A stretch of 64,000 nucleotides of DNA from Bagarius yarrelli (Eukaryota; Chordata; Actinopteri; Siluriformes; Sisoridae), in the NCBI GenBank assembly GCA_005784505.1, contig VCAZ01000005.1:4778001-4842000 (forward strand), given 5' to 3'. Below, one piece after another: positions 48,221 to 60,974 of this stretch (its first letter is position 1; each line of letters starts with the position of its first letter). The position numbers were made by a program, and so were the translations under genes. A model generated the notes under the pieces. The model was not told the DNA's origin. It saw only the letters and a list, made by a program, of their open reading frames with translations, and ran no database searches.

Positions 48221-51200
48221 AAGATGTGACTCATTATAATGAATCTGGCATGTGCTACTCCTTAAGTGTGCCGATTTCGGTACTTAAGGTTCAAGCGGCA
48301 GAGTTCATGACTCCGCATACAATACGTAGCAAGAAAAAGACTTTACAGGAAGCCAAGATTTGCAGTTAAACATATTGACAAGAGTTATGGACTTAAAAGT
48401 GACTTCATAGTTTACAGGCAACAATGCCCCCAGGTAACAATTCTTTAGGCCCTAGATAATTACTCAGAGTGATCTAAAATCATGGATTCCCACAGCAGTG
48501 AGGGTTGCAGTAGGGTTTTTTCTGCAATGGGTGTTGTTGCTGTTTGTGAGTGGCTCTGGATTTTCTGGACATGTGTGCAGTTTCTCTTTTTGTTGTCTCT
48601 TTCTGGTCATAGGGCCACCTTGTCACATGCTCTGATGGCATCGTTTCTCTTCTTCAGCAAAGTGGAAAGTTTATATGCTGTTAAAATATCAAGCAACAGT
48701 AGAAAGGCTGTCAGTGAGAGAAGTCTGTAATTTACTGATAGCCCCATAGAGTTTACAAAGTGCCTCCTTAGTGTTCGCGCTTGGGGAAATTCACACTCTG
48801 ACTATAAAAACAGCAGTGAATTAGATAAATAGTGGCATCCAGGAAAAAGTCACCACAGTCTCTAAACTCATGCTGTGTAGTCAATTAGAGTCGTGTGAAA
48901 TACAATTTATTGTCCAGAAAGCAAGAATTGGAGAGCAGAATAATGAGCTAGGTTGTTTTAGGAAGGTACCTCTCTTTCAACATCCACACTTCAGAATACA
49001 GAATACATTTCTGTGCCTCATTAAAATCTGCTGATAATAAACATTAATTATTCTGGTTATATAAGCTAAAGACAAGAAATTTGATCCGTTGTTGGTATTG
49101 TCCGCTACTGGTGTGCCACCATTTTGAATCATGTCGGATATCACGGGTGTGGGCCTATATAAATAGTAAATAGTCTATAAAGATGATAAGCTCTGACCAT
49201 TTTTACCTAATATGGATTAAAGCCTGTTAATGTTTTACCATCCTCCTGCGTTCCATTAGTAAAATCTTTGTGTCGTATAGCAGTAAGAAAAGGGGAAAAA
49301 ATGCAAAAGAAGCTTAATATGTATATAATAAACATATCTTTAGAAAGCTGAGATTCTTGTGATGCAAATCAATTTAAGATAAAATAAACACCAGGTACAA
49401 TCGGTGGCTGTGTCAGACCAACAAAAGCTAAACATACATAAATCTATAAAGTTCCAGCAAAAATCATTTTACTTGTTTGCAGATCCAATCAAATTCAGTA
49501 AGATATGTAGCCCAGACACATTTACAGCTATAAACATCCACAAATGAAGCAGAAGCTGTTTGCTAGACTTAATCGTGATGTATGTGCTGACACATACTAC
49601 ACAAAATAAAAAAATAAAAAAAGGCCACTTGGCTCGTGTGTCAAATGCCCTTTTCAAACATGGCTTATAAATGCTGTTTTTGGAATAAAATACAGATTCA
49701 TTACACCAAACAGACGGCTTCTGGCACAGGTGGTAATATTGTATTGTGTTTATTTTGATAAATTGTCTTCATTTTTTCTAAGGTCAAATTAATGATTTAT
49801 ATATCAAAATACAGATCATTATCGATAAGTATAGAAAAAAATTAGTAAAATTATATTTTTGCCATATTGTCCAGTCCTACTATGGCACACCTCAACTTCA
49901 CATTTGTAACAAAGCTGCAAATGTTCTTGGCTAAAATAAGGAATCATCTGGGCTCGTAGCTTAGTAGGATTTGGAAGGTTGTCTTATTTTAGAACTGACA
50001 AAATATTTGGTTATTAGGAGAAGAAATGGGTGACTTAAGAAAATCTGCCAGTAAAACTTTTTTAAATCTAATGTGAAATAATAACAATACACCTGTAACT
50101 AATCATGCACTATTTTAACGTGTGGCACTTGCACCAAAGTCTGCACACAAACACACTGGCCTTTTAGTTTTGGGCATCATAATCTCAGGGCTACTAATGG
50201 CCAGCTAATAGAACAGGCCTTTATTCTGCCACAATAACCCTGTCTTGTTTTACAGTATAAGTGATTGATCTTTGTACTGTTGAAAGGCATGCCTGAAGTC
50301 CCGTTCAGACTACACAATATTTTTTGTTGGTTATAACAATCACAGTTTCAGATTATGCGATTTTGACTGGCATGCCAGACTACACGTTGCTTTCCGACCT
50401 ATTATTGCATGCGATGCGAGCTGCTTCAATGTATGGGAGAAACTATTTCACTATTGTGAAAAAGAACATAAGTGATTTACTATCTTACATGCTAATTCCA
50501 GTACTCATTAACTGGGTTGCCCGATTGGATTTTAAATCCACAGCTGAACTTCAGAATTTAAAGAAAAATACCAGCCCAAAATGCATAGTGTTTAAACTGG
50601 GAAAAAGTTGTATTACATAGCAGCCCAAATTTTATCAACCCCTCCAATTCATTTTTTTCGGTCTGACATGATCAAAAGAAGGCTAACTGGGGGGGAAACC
50701 TGCCCAATCTGGCAACATTCTTTACTAGATTGCTAAAGCGCTTTAGCCATTGGTGTTGATGGTCTGGCCATAAAAATTCCTAATTGAATTCCTGCAAAAT
50801 CTAAAGGAATAGAGCCCTTCTTATATTCTATATCCTTATTACATGAAGCAGACATTGCTGGCCCAGACCCTACCTACCAAGCCAGATGTGTCCATTCTGT
50901 ACTGTGCCCGCTACTGAACAATTAACCCATAAGCATTTTTCATACTGATGCCCAAAATCTTGGCAAGTTTGTCACAGAAATAACTAGCTGAGGGTCTCTG
51001 TTAACATCCCAGTGCACACGCAACACTGATACCAGTCTTGTTTTTTCCAACGCTTTGCAGAGCAGGCTTTAATAAAAATGTATAGATATTGGATTTGAGA
51101 TTATAGGATATGAAGTTATCTGTCTATAACAACCATTCAAACTTAAAGTTAAAAGTAATTTTTACCAAGAAGCTTTTGCTAACTTATTGTTCTAGTGGAA

Positions 51201-51462
51201 CTGAAATAGGTGTAACTGTGATATAGGTCAGACCATTCCATCGAGGAACAGGCCACTAAGGACTTTCGACGGGCCTTCAAATAGCTTTTTTCACCTCTCC
51301 ATTTGATCTTTTTGATTCTTTATCTTTTGTCATCTGACAGGCTTTATATTGCATCTCTGGTACCCAGTGGCTTTGTACCTCTTGAGGAATCGTGCTGAAC
51401 CTTATATAGAGTGCTGATGGGGTCTTTTTTTCAAATATTTTGTTTATTTCTCTTTCTTTCTG

Positions 51463-51490
51463 TCGGTCTCTCTCTCTCTCTCTGTCTCTC
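51463..51490 (+). repeat. CT repeat serving as acceptor polypyrimidine tract
   Basis: Near-pure CT run ending three bases before the AG of the exon at 51494; length changes here could alter its splicing. Confidence 0.7.
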
Positions 51491-51493
51491 TAG

Positions 51494-51574
51494 GTGTCAA
51501 ACAGTGCAGAGCAGCCAAGAAAACAGCAGCGCTCAGATCTCAATGGACCTCTGGAGAACAACAACGTCCCTGAG
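51494..51574 (+). CDS. apba2: apba2 second coding exon (27 codons)
   Basis: The exon follows a long CT-repeat polypyrimidine tract ending in ctctctag. It reads in phase 0 as residues 357-383, including EQPRKQQRSDLNGPLENNN, which matches the linker between the acidic N-terminal half and the PTB domain of vertebrate Mint2. Both ends are in phase 0, so it could be skipped without a frame change. The donor is unusually weak: gag|gtggat has G at +3 and A at +5 instead of the usual gtaagt or gtgagt. No better donor lies in frame nearby. Confidence 0.9.
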
Positions 51575-52542
51575 GTGGATCTATAATTAACATTTGACCG
51601 ACAGAAATACCATGTGTACTTTAATCTACGTTTTTTTATAATGCATATTATCAAGTGTCCAATAAGACAAGTCAAAAGTCCTGTTACTTTCTATGTTGCC
51701 TGGAACATTGTAGCATTGTCTTGCATGTTGGGACACATGTTTTATCTTTCACTTGTCTGTAGTGTGAGGGGAATTGGTGGCTAATGGTTAAGTTGTTGAA
51801 CTACCAACCTGAAGATCGTGGGTTCGATTTCCAGCTCCACCAAGCCACCACTGCTGGGCCCCTGAGCAAGGCCCTTAACCCTTAATTGCTCAGTTTTTAA
51901 AAAATTATAAATGTAAGGATAAGGGCGTCTGCCAAATGCTGTAGATGTAGAGGTAAAAGTGTAGCTGAGTTGGACCACAAAACTTAGTGTACCTTATTTT
52001 TCAGCAGTATAATTAAGTGGGAAAGCTTTTAGGACATTGTGTATAAATCCAACAAAACAGAAGCAAAGCAAAGCCCAGGACTTATGATGAATTTATATTT
52101 CCTTAAATCTATACATCTGTTCCGGTACAGCCTTCATTTAATTAGCCTGACAAATGCAGCTTTAGGGCTCTTCTCCTAGACAGCAACTCACTTAGTGTGC
52201 ACTTTTCCTTTTGGATGGCTGTAACAAAGTGATGCTTTTACTCAGACTGCTGAGATGTCACTACAAACCTCAAGCGATCAGAGTCTAAATGACGACATGG
52301 TTCAGTATGTTGTGTGTCATGATTTGACATTTGATATCTGGGTCATGAGCCATCCACTTATTGAAATCGGTGCATATTTGCTGTGATTGTGTACCTTCAT
52401 CAAGGCTTCTTGTTTTTTTTTTGGGTTTTTTTTTATGATTTTAATTACAAGAGTGTTTTTAATTCAGTTATTGAAGCCAAGCTCATTTTACACGTTTCAG
52501 CTTCATTTCTTATTTGGATTTGTTTTCTTTTTTTTTTTGCAG
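51575..52542 (+). other. apba2 intron between placed coding exons 2 and 3
   Basis: Begins with the weak gtggat donor and ends in a T-rich acceptor. A full tRNA-derived SINE occupies 51772-51955. The remainder is unrecognised. Confidence 0.8.
51772..51955 (+). repeat. full tRNA-derived SINE in an apba2 intron
   Basis: A box ttggtggctaatggttaag, B box gatcgtgggttcgatttcca, body ccactgctgggcccctgagc and aaggcccttaacccttaatt, tail gataagggcgtctgccaaat. The best preserved copy in the window. Confidence 0.85.
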
Positions 52543-52582
52543 CCATCGAAGAAGACAGCATCTTTCCCCAGCTTTGTTGATG
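52543..52582 (+). CDS. apba2: apba2 third coding exon (40 nt)
   Basis: A small exon between an acceptor with a long T tract (tttttttttgcag) and a consensus gtaagt donor. It encodes PSKKTASFPSFVD and the first base of the next codon (phase 1). This matches the KKVASFPSFVA segment just ahead of the PTB domain in vertebrate Mint2. The join to the exon at 55421 restores D-V-P-G-P-C in frame. Confidence 0.92.
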
Positions 52583-55420
52583 GTAAGTGGCTAATTTGGA
52601 TTTCCCTTATCTGCATCCAATGATCTTCTCAATAGACTCAATACATCATATCATCTCTCCAGCAGAAATAGCAAATGTAATCCAGACTCTATATAGTGCC
52701 ATAAAAAGAAGCAAGCGTTAAAGAAAATCATTTTTTTAATGAGTAGACATATTGTAAGGTATTTAATAAGAACTGAGTTTTGTAGATGAGAACACCTTTA
52801 CATGGAGATGTCTTTTGAAGAAAATGCTCCACTGTGTTCCTTAGCATAAAAAGGAAGATCTTTAAAAGCAGAACACTGAATAAGCCAAAGCTGGAAACAT
52901 AATTAAAATGAAAGAGGAGTCGTTTATATCAGTGCTACAAAACCCCTGATATATCAGGGCCTGCAAAATATTCAAATTTCTGGTAGACTCTCTAGTTTTT
53001 GGCAGTCCAAAATAAATTTCAATAGGACAAATGGAAAAAACATTATTTTTAATGTAGAATATTGTAAAAGAGACAAAACATCATTGAAAAACATCATTCA
53101 GAACACAAATAACAATCGTAGGCCTAACCATTCCTCACAGTGTGTGGAGAGGGTTGGCATTAGACAAATCTGGTTAAAAAACTCAAAATCTCAAAATATG
53201 TTTTTTGCTTTATTATTCATGTTTAGTTTTAAGGTAAATTTGAGAAAATGTGAATAGCCACTGGAGAACAAACGTCTAAAAAAGATTCCTGAAGACAGCT
53301 GCTCAGATAAAGGCCCAGGAAGTGTTGTGATGAATGACAATTCTGATGACAGCCCAGGTCTTACCTCTGATGATGAATATCTTATTGTAAATACTAATGA
53401 TCTTGTCATATTTGAAGTGGAAAAAGTTTATCACTACATAGGTCAGGTGGTAAGAATTGATGAAACTGAGCTTGCAAGCAAGATTTCTTTAAATAAGACG
53501 CACAACTGCTGATTCTGATTAGAGGCCAGGAAGAGAGATGTTATACCGCTTGAGGATGTTACGAAGAAACTGCCACAATCTCTCTCTCTGGGAGGTACAG
53601 CAAGGAGAGAGAGGCAACTATTATTCCTTTGTAACTAGAATATTGAAAAGTGAAAATGATTACCTTCATTAAATATTAAAATTTCTTAGTTCTACAGGCT
53701 GAATAGGCTACAAATAGGATATGTTGTAAGTCTGGGTGTCTCTTTTTTGGTCTTAAAATGGCTTTTGCTGTATTTGGTAGGTTCTCGGCTCTCTCAAAAT
53801 GAGCTGTTACTGTTTTCCTGGATGTTTCACCTAAAATATTTTTTTTTGTTACCTTACGCTAAACAAATGCTCATCTTACCTTACATATTGGAACTACTTT
53901 TTTGCAGAGAGTAAATTTCTATCTATATAAGTTATCAAGCTGTTGATTTCAGAATTTGTTTGGAGATGTTACAATGTTGGAAGTAAAAAAAAAATGACCT
54001 TGTTCTTCCCTACTCAGAAGGAATGCTTATGAATTGAAATATATTTACCTCCCTATGAGATTGCTTAAAGGGCAGGGCAGGGATACATTTTGTTTATCCT
54101 CACTGGAAGAAACAATAGCCCCGGGACATCCGGCTGGCGATTTTGCAAGCCCTGTATATATTAGTTTTATTTGAAATGATGCTACAATTTGGAGATCTAA
54201 CGCAACTGCTTACTAACTGCTTGTGTGTTACAGAATTCACATGTGTAAATTGCAGACAATTTAATGTCAGTGTTTTTCTGTTGTAGCAACACCTATATTT
54301 ATACCTAACATATCTCAGATTTTCACATATTTCTTATTTTACTGTCAATGTATATTGTATAGGCAGTTTTTAGACGCTTACATGATAATCTTGTGGTCAT
54401 ATACTGTACATAGCATTAGTGCCATGTATTAATAGCACTAATGCTGTGACTGAACTAATCCCCACTGCCACAATAGTGTTAATGACACCAGGTAAAAAGG
54501 TCTGGGGTGCAGTTGGTGTTTTAGTTTCTCCTTAAGGTGTTCAGCGGGTTGAGCTCAGAGCTCTGTGCCAGACCAACAAGGTCTTTTACACCAAAACTTT
54601 GACATAGCAAACTATGTGAGCTCAGGAAGTTTGTGTACAGGGCGTGAGCATGCTGGAAAGTGTTTTGGCCTTTAGTTTTAGTGAGTAATACGCCTTATGC
54701 TACATTCACGTAAAAACAATTTTGTGCTTTCAAATCTGTGGCAACAATTTGAGGAAGACACACTTCTGGGTGTGCTGGTAAGGTGTCCACAAACATTTGG
54801 CATATAGTATATGCATCTATGTATCAGGTAAATTATAGTATGACACCGCATGGACCTGTAGAACTACAGTCTAGATTTTTTAAGATCTGGGTTTTGTGTC
54901 CTGTTAGTGTTCTTTTTGGGTTGAAGTGTTTGCTTTTATTCTTTAGGAAATACATTTCTGTATGCTTATCTATACACAAATGTCATTTCTTTTTTTAGAT
55001 GTATTATTTATATTATATATAAAGGAGCACCACAAGATTCTTTTACAGTCCTAAAAATAAAGCACATGACTTGGCATAACCTCACAGGCAAATGAACACT
55101 TCTATGCACAGATATTTATGTGGGATTTTTTTTTTTTTTATACTGAATGCCTCAAAGAATCTTAAGAGTTAGACGAACTTTTAAAGAGTCTTTGCTTACT
55201 CGTGTGTGGGTGGTTTTATAAGACAGAGAATTACAGTTTCAAAATGATACATGTTACCAAACCAAATCTAATGAAATATATGTTAAAAAGCTCCTCTGCT
55301 TTTGTAAACAGTTTTTTATTATAGAATATTGTTTCCTGCTTTCTAATGCCCTAAACACTTTGTTTGGAAGGGAATAAAGATTCCCAGCATCTAATCTTTT
55401 ATGTGTTTGACTTCCATTAG
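52583..55420 (+). other. apba2 intron between placed coding exons 3 and 4
   Basis: Consensus gtaagt donor. The only notable content is a remnant ORF at 53258-53512. I recognise nothing in 53640-55420, which is AT-rich unique-looking sequence. Confidence 0.8.
53258..53630 (+). pseudogene. decayed ORF of a transposon- or host-derived fish protein
   Basis: Open from 53258 to 53512: PLENKRLKKIPEDSCSD, an acidic stretch, DDEYLIVNTNDLVIFEV, then EKVYHYIGQVVRIDE. After a stop, VIPLEDVTKKLPQSLS continues in another frame to about 53580. The pattern (acidic linker, V-hYVG-V, then a ED-hKLP ending) resembles the C-terminal part of an uncharacterised repeat-encoded protein family that I have seen in fish. 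No promoter or splice context of its own. Family not certain. Confidence 0.4.
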
Positions 55421-55566
55421 TTCCAGGGCCGTGTGAGCCTGAGGACCTCATTGATGGGATAATTTTTGCTGCCAACTACCTGGGTTCTACACAGTTGCTT
55501 TCAGAAAGAAACCCGTCTAAAAACATCCGCATGATGCAGGCCCAGGAGGCTGTCAGCCGAGTCAAG
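55421..55566 (+). CDS. apba2: apba2 fourth coding exon, start of PTB domain
   Basis: Acceptor cttccattag, donor aag|gtacag; enters with two bases of a split codon and ends in phase 0. With the preceding 40-nt exon it supplies residues 384-445. It reads [14 protein letters not shown], then [19 protein letters not shown] and [12 protein letters not shown]. This is the first strand and helix of the PTB (PID) domain, which in Mints binds the YENPTY motif of APP and related tails. The segment is almost invariant among vertebrate Mints, so the identification of the family is firm. Confidence 0.97.
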
Positions 55567-57776
55567 GTACAGAGTCAGAGTCTTTAGAGTTGTTTCAGAA
55601 CGGCTAGAAAACAATAAGAAATTCCATCAACGTACATATTGGTGGTGGATCATCACTATGTGTTTACTTTTTCTGAATCACCTGGAAGTGGGTAAAAATA
55701 GTGAGTTCTGTCGCAAGTTGGACGGATATGGTCGACTGAAGTAGAGTCTCACTCTGCCTGGAGGTCCACGGGAGAGAATAGAAAACTAATAACTCTTAAA
55801 TTATTTAAGACCTCTGATAAAACTTTGGTGAATTTACTTAAAAGCATTTGGATCAAAATGATTGATTGTGAAAAAACGACATGTTTTGGCCATGAAATTG
55901 AAGATAAGCTCATTGAGCGAATCGTTCTGAACACGTCCCCATTTATGCTGTGATGACGTACATTAAAATCATATTTAATTTTTTTTTAATTATTAAATAC
56001 AGTAATACCACAAATGTCAACCTTAAACTTGTCAAAAAGTTGCCTAAAATACTTTAAACAGTCCGAATCAATTGTATGTAGTTTTAATTAGTTATTAGAA
56101 TTTTTTTATTCAGACCTATTGCCATACATTAACAATGTAAAATCATGTCTTTTTATTACTTTATATGTAGTAATTTACAGTTGGTTCGCAGTTGGTTGGA
56201 AATTCTTCTTTAGTCTGTAATTTTACAAATGCCTGCTATTTTACCGGACCAATTCAATCCGATTTTTTTTTGAGGTGTTAATAAAAATTTTTCTTTTAGA
56301 TGGCAGACCTGCTCCAATTATTGTGCTGTCATCTGTTGGTGTGTCTCGCCACTTTTCGATACTCCAATGTATATACTTTTTAAACAGCAATAACAGCTAT
56401 GTTAGCAAATAGCAATTTTTGGGACACTAAGACATACAATTGTCATTATTTCGAACTGAATTAAAGTGGGCCACCTGCTCTTAACCCACACTACTTTGTG
56501 CACTCGATTGCCGTAGAATTAGTATGTCACGCTAGCGGTGCAAAATGAATTGATTTTACATTGACACAACCCTGAATTTTGGTAAAATGCATGTTCATTA
56601 AACAAACCCATGAAATAGACAAGACTTATTATTTTCTCACATGAAAAACTCAATAATTGGGAAGAGTCCCTTATAACTGGGATGTGACTTTTCTGTCCAT
56701 TGGTGTGATGGAAATGGAAAGCTTTCTGTCTTAACCTTGTTTTGATCTGGGCGTGTAACTTTTTCCCCCTCTCTTATTTAATATGACAGAGTCCTATTTT
56801 TATGGGTTGAGATGAGATTTGTTTGTTTACACCGCAGGAGATGTTGTCTAATCAGTGTTTGTAGGATTAGTAGTGGCAGGGTGTAATCTCTTTCCTTCTC
56901 TGGGCATTAGGACGACAGCATTTTAATTGCCACCATCCCTGCCAACTGCAAGTGCATTTGTGAATGCTTTATGATGCGTTGCAAACGGACTCGTTTATTA
57001 GTGAGGTTTTTTTTTTTTTCTTGAGGACTTTTTTATTTAATGTTGGAGAACAGGGAACTCGAATGTCATTTCTAAAAAATAGATTTACTCTCAGAAAATA
57101 ATCATTTAACAGGGGTTGGCAGATTGGCCAACACTCTGTAGAGATCCCTCGGCTGTTTATCTTGCTACTGCAGTTTTATGCTAGACTCCAAATTAGCCCT
57201 TCGTGAACAAACACACTCTGTGACAGATGGAAAAGAAACCAGCTCCATGTGGACCCCATAATGTGAAATCCGGCACACAGAGATCAGGATGTTGGTTACA
57301 TCTGTGTTTTTACATGCCTGCAACATTCCTCCAACAATATAAAGAGATTTCAGATATTTAATCATTAATTTACTTTTCTATTTTTTGAATGTTCTTGTTC
57401 GTGTGCTGTCGTCTACTCAGTAACAGAGCAAGCCGTTACAACAGCGTGGAAATGTTTAGAAAAAGTCACAACATGCCACAACAGAGCAACAGAATAATCC
57501 AGGTTAAGTCTGTTAAAGATTAGATATTTATTTTTCCATATGCATGAAAGGTAGAGAACACTGCCACTCATGTAGTAGCTGCTGACAGTGTGTGCTTAGA
57601 CCCGAAGTGTGTGTGAGTACTGCAGAAGTAACGCTTCCTTGAAGCACTCTCACATTCTCAGCTCCACAGGGGGCGGAGCTTTATGGCTGAAACTCTTCCA
57701 CTGGACTTGAATCTGTAAATGTGTCTCATCCATCAAAAGCCATTCCAAATGAAACCATGGAAACGCTTCACTGCTA

Positions 57777-57990
57777 CTCCACCCCCCCCTCTTCTCCCTC
57801 CCTCTCTCTCCCTCCCTCCCTTTCTCTTCCTCCCTTTCTCTTCCTCCCTTATTCCTTCCCTCTCTCTCTCCCCCCTCTCGCCTTTCCTCTTTCGCGCTCT
57901 CCCTCTCTTTCTCTCTCTCCCTCCCTCCCTCCCTCTTTCTCTCTCTTTCTCTCTCTCCCACCCCTCTCTCTTTTCTCTCTTTCTTTCTAT
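57777..57990 (+). repeat. CT-rich polypyrimidine tract
   Basis: About 210 nt of almost only c and t (ctccctccct, ctctctttct types) in an apba2 intron. Gives false proline/serine/leucine-rich and arginine/glutamate-rich readings. Confidence 0.95.
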
Positions 57991-58587
57991 TTCTCTTACT
58001 CTTATTTTTTACTGTTTGGAGAGATATTACCAGGGTTAGAGCATCAGTACTAAAAGGATTTTGTCAAGCTATTTCTATTGTAAAAATGATGTTTGTTTAT
58101 AAACGACGATGCAGTGTTCGGTATGCACAAATACTACATTTAATAAAGGGCTTTTAAAGCAAGATCCATTTCCTCCTCTTTCGGCACTAATTCTACTGAC
58201 CTCCATTTTAATAATTTCTCTCTCTTGCCTTTTTCTTTATCACTCTATCAAATTATCTTTTTTGTCTGTTATCTGACGTCTGTTTTTGTGTCACTCAATT
58301 TTATATTGCTATTAGTTGTTCGAATTCTTTACATCACCTTCTGTTCCTTTTAATTTCTCTCTCTTTCTCTCTTTCTCTCACTTTTTTTTTTCAATTAATC
58401 GAATAAAAATTCTGTAAAAGTGATTAGGAGATTATAAACTGCACTCCCCAGAGCACACAGCTGCTGTGAATTGTGTAAGAAATAAAGTTTGCCTTCTGTT
58501 ATTTATTCTTACGTCTTTGATTTCATGATCAGAATGAGCTAAATATTAGATACAAGATAAATATTAATTTTGAGTAAAGTTGTCAAT

Positions 58588-58850
58588 TAGGGGCTGTTTA
58601 CGTATCGAGCTTATGAAAGCATGGAAAACGCTGGGCGCGGTTTTCAAGGGTCGCTTGCCGCTTGCACTCTAGAGGTATATTGTCGATGCTTAGCAACCCT
58701 CAGCTGTGCTCTCCATTACAAAAAGGGAATTTCAGCAACGGATTTTCTAGCCTTGCTGTGGCTCTGCTACATTTATTTACAGGTGAAAAAACACAATGAC
58801 GAGCTGCTCCTCATTTTTTCTGATGAGATTTCAGTGTAACGGTAAATTTT
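58588..58850 (+). repeat. Harbinger-like non-autonomous repeat, copy 2
   Basis: Starts ggggctgtttacgtatcgag; shares ctctccattacaa, ttcagcaacg and gatttcagtgtaa with copy 1 at 15748. Confidence 0.5.
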
Positions 58851-59482
58851 TGTCACACGACCTGAGTTTGCAGCATTCTAAAAAAAAACCTTGCATCTTA
58901 TTTAATAAATTAACTTTTTTTTTTTTTACCTCAGGCAGGTGTAACACTTTTTTTTAAACATATTTAGTTTTACACATTACACTTTTTTATCCTTCTACAT
59001 CCCAGCAATTGTCAATATAAATTTAAATTACTTCTGGTGTCTATTGTACTGTTGTGGAAACCAGCCATGGAAACCAGCTTCAGGAGTGTTCAAGCTACAC
59101 GAACAAACGCTTCATGTTTTATTAAACTGGATTTTTTTTTTTACCCAATATTGATGCAGTATTTATACAATACTCATTGCCTGCGTTTTCCCATTGCACC
59201 TTCTCTCTTTGTGTATTATTTTGTCTTTCTCTTTCAGTCTCCTTTAGAAGAGTTTTATGTATGAAACCAAAAGAAAGAATTATGATAGAAATGGGAATGC
59301 ATCCAAACGTAAAATAATATTGGCAAGATTTAGCCCCCAAAGACTATTCTGCTGTTTCTAATACATCTAAATTAAGAGAAAGAATGAAGCCGCGCTTATT
59401 CAGAATCCAAGCCAGGGATTTACAATCTGAGGGAATGGACATGAGTGTGTGAGAGACAGGTTCATGCCCTCTGTTAAATGGA

Positions 59483-59488
59483 AAGAAA

Positions 59489-59559
<71 letters not shown>
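59483..59559 (+). repeat. (GA)n microsatellite
   Basis: About 75 nt of pure GA after a short gggagaga lead. Confidence 0.97.
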
Positions 59560-59561
<2 letters not shown>

Positions 59562-59984
59562 GAATGTTTTTAAGACGTGATGTGATTACTAAATGTGAAT
59601 CCTTGTACAAGGATGCTAACTTGGTCTAATGCATGAAAAACAAAGATACAGAGAACAAAGTGTGTGTGCGCATAATGCATACATAATAATGTCGAGGGGT
59701 AAAATAGTTTCCATATACCAACAGCAGAGTGTTATTTTTCTCGTACCACAACCTTTTAGAAAAGCAGTTAAAAAAAACTAAAACAGTCAGTAAATTTACG
59801 TTTTACGTATACAACAATTTGCATAAATCCATCCATCGTTTTCGTCAGTACGAGTAAATAATCTGGTTTTTTTGGGGTTTTTTTTAGTGAACATGGATGT
59901 TTACTTGTGTACGAGTGTCCAACACTTTTACGTCCTGTTCTGCTAATTGTCATTAGAGAAAATTTCATATTTACTTTAACTTTA

Positions 59985-60110
59985 ACGCCATTTGGCAGAC
60001 GCAAATTGGGGATTAAGGGCTTTGCTCGGTGACCCAGTGGTGTTAACTTGGTTGCACTAGATTCAAACCTCATCTTAACCCCACCTTAACCACTGCGCTA
60101 CCACTTCCCC
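59985..60110 (-). repeat. SINE-like repeat
   Basis: taacgccatttggcagacgc, ttaagggctttgctcggtga and ttaaccactgcgctaccact, minus orientation of the family at 51772. Confidence 0.65.
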
Positions 60111-60974
60111 ATATTTATTTTCCCTGGGCATAAATCTAATGTACCTAATGTATCTATCTCTGTAGTTTTTTTATTTTTATTTTAGCACTTAAATAGTAAG
60201 ATTTTTTTTTGTATTTTTTTTTTTATGATTTTGAAATTTTAAGCAATCGAAGGTTACGCGCTTTGAATACTTCTACCTCAATCCACTGTTCCTGGGTTTA
60301 AGTGAATGTATGAGTATTTCCATTGTTTCTTTATTCAGTTTGTCTGAGCTACCAGTGAACCAAATGATCAACACTGAGGTTAACAGACTCAAAACGGTGC
60401 TGCAGAATACTGCATAACAAATAACAAGTACGATTAAAATGCTAGTTTCATGCTGGAACGCTCTGCAAATTCCCCTGTGACAGATTGCGTCTGTGTGATC
60501 CAGACAACAAATGCAACATGGTATCTTTATCAAACAAGCACCATTTGTGTTGCATTTTAAGTCTGCACAGTAAACAAGGTGTCGTACATTCTCAAGCAGC
60601 CTCACAACAGATTACAGATGTTACAGTCAGATACGTATTTAACATGCGTAATCTTTCTCTAATCTAAATGCGTGTTATAGTTAACCTTTTCCTGCTTGTG
60701 GTCTGAGGGCTGTCAACGTCATATTTGCATGCCAGGTGAATTGATCTGTCTGTATAAAAGCAAAGGAGCTTCCTTTTTATTGGACAGAACATGTGTTATC
60801 ACGTGGATCACATGGATCAGTTACTGCCCACATGATGTTTGCTTGTTCATGTTTACTTTCCTGTTTGTTCTAACATGCTTATTTGTTTTTTTTTGTTTTG
60901 TTTTTTTGGCTTCCTGCCACCTTCTTTGCCACTCACACATGTGGCGACCCCTGTACCACCCCAACGCCGCACAG

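Larger units (their letters stand above)
46550..51493 (+). other. apba2 intron between placed coding exons 1 and 2
   Basis: GT-AG intron. From left to right it holds a dispersed repeat in minus orientation (47035-47245), a pair of 19-bp inverted repeats around an LTR-end-like piece (47608-47709), a minus-strand L2 fragment (47840-48220), a possible MITE starting near 50299 (ccgttcagactacac), and the CT tract feeding the next acceptor (51463-51490). I see nothing recognisable in 48230-50290 or 50700-51460. Confidence 0.8.
55567..60974 (+). other. apba2 intron between placed coding exon 4 and the microexon
   Basis: Long intron with a CT-rich tract (57777-57990), a Harbinger-like repeat (58588-58850), a pure GA run (59483-59559) and a minus-strand SINE-like copy (59985-60110). 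The stretch 55570-57770 shows no gene and no repeat that I recognise. Confidence 0.8.

Noticed and set aside
51772..51850. tRNA gene
   Set aside because: The A and B boxes belong to a SINE head: the acceptor stem does not pair, and the same body repeats elsewhere in the window.
57650..58053. Arg/Glu-rich and Pro/Ser-rich frames over 100 codons
   Set aside because: Artefacts of the CT-rich tract at 57777-57990.
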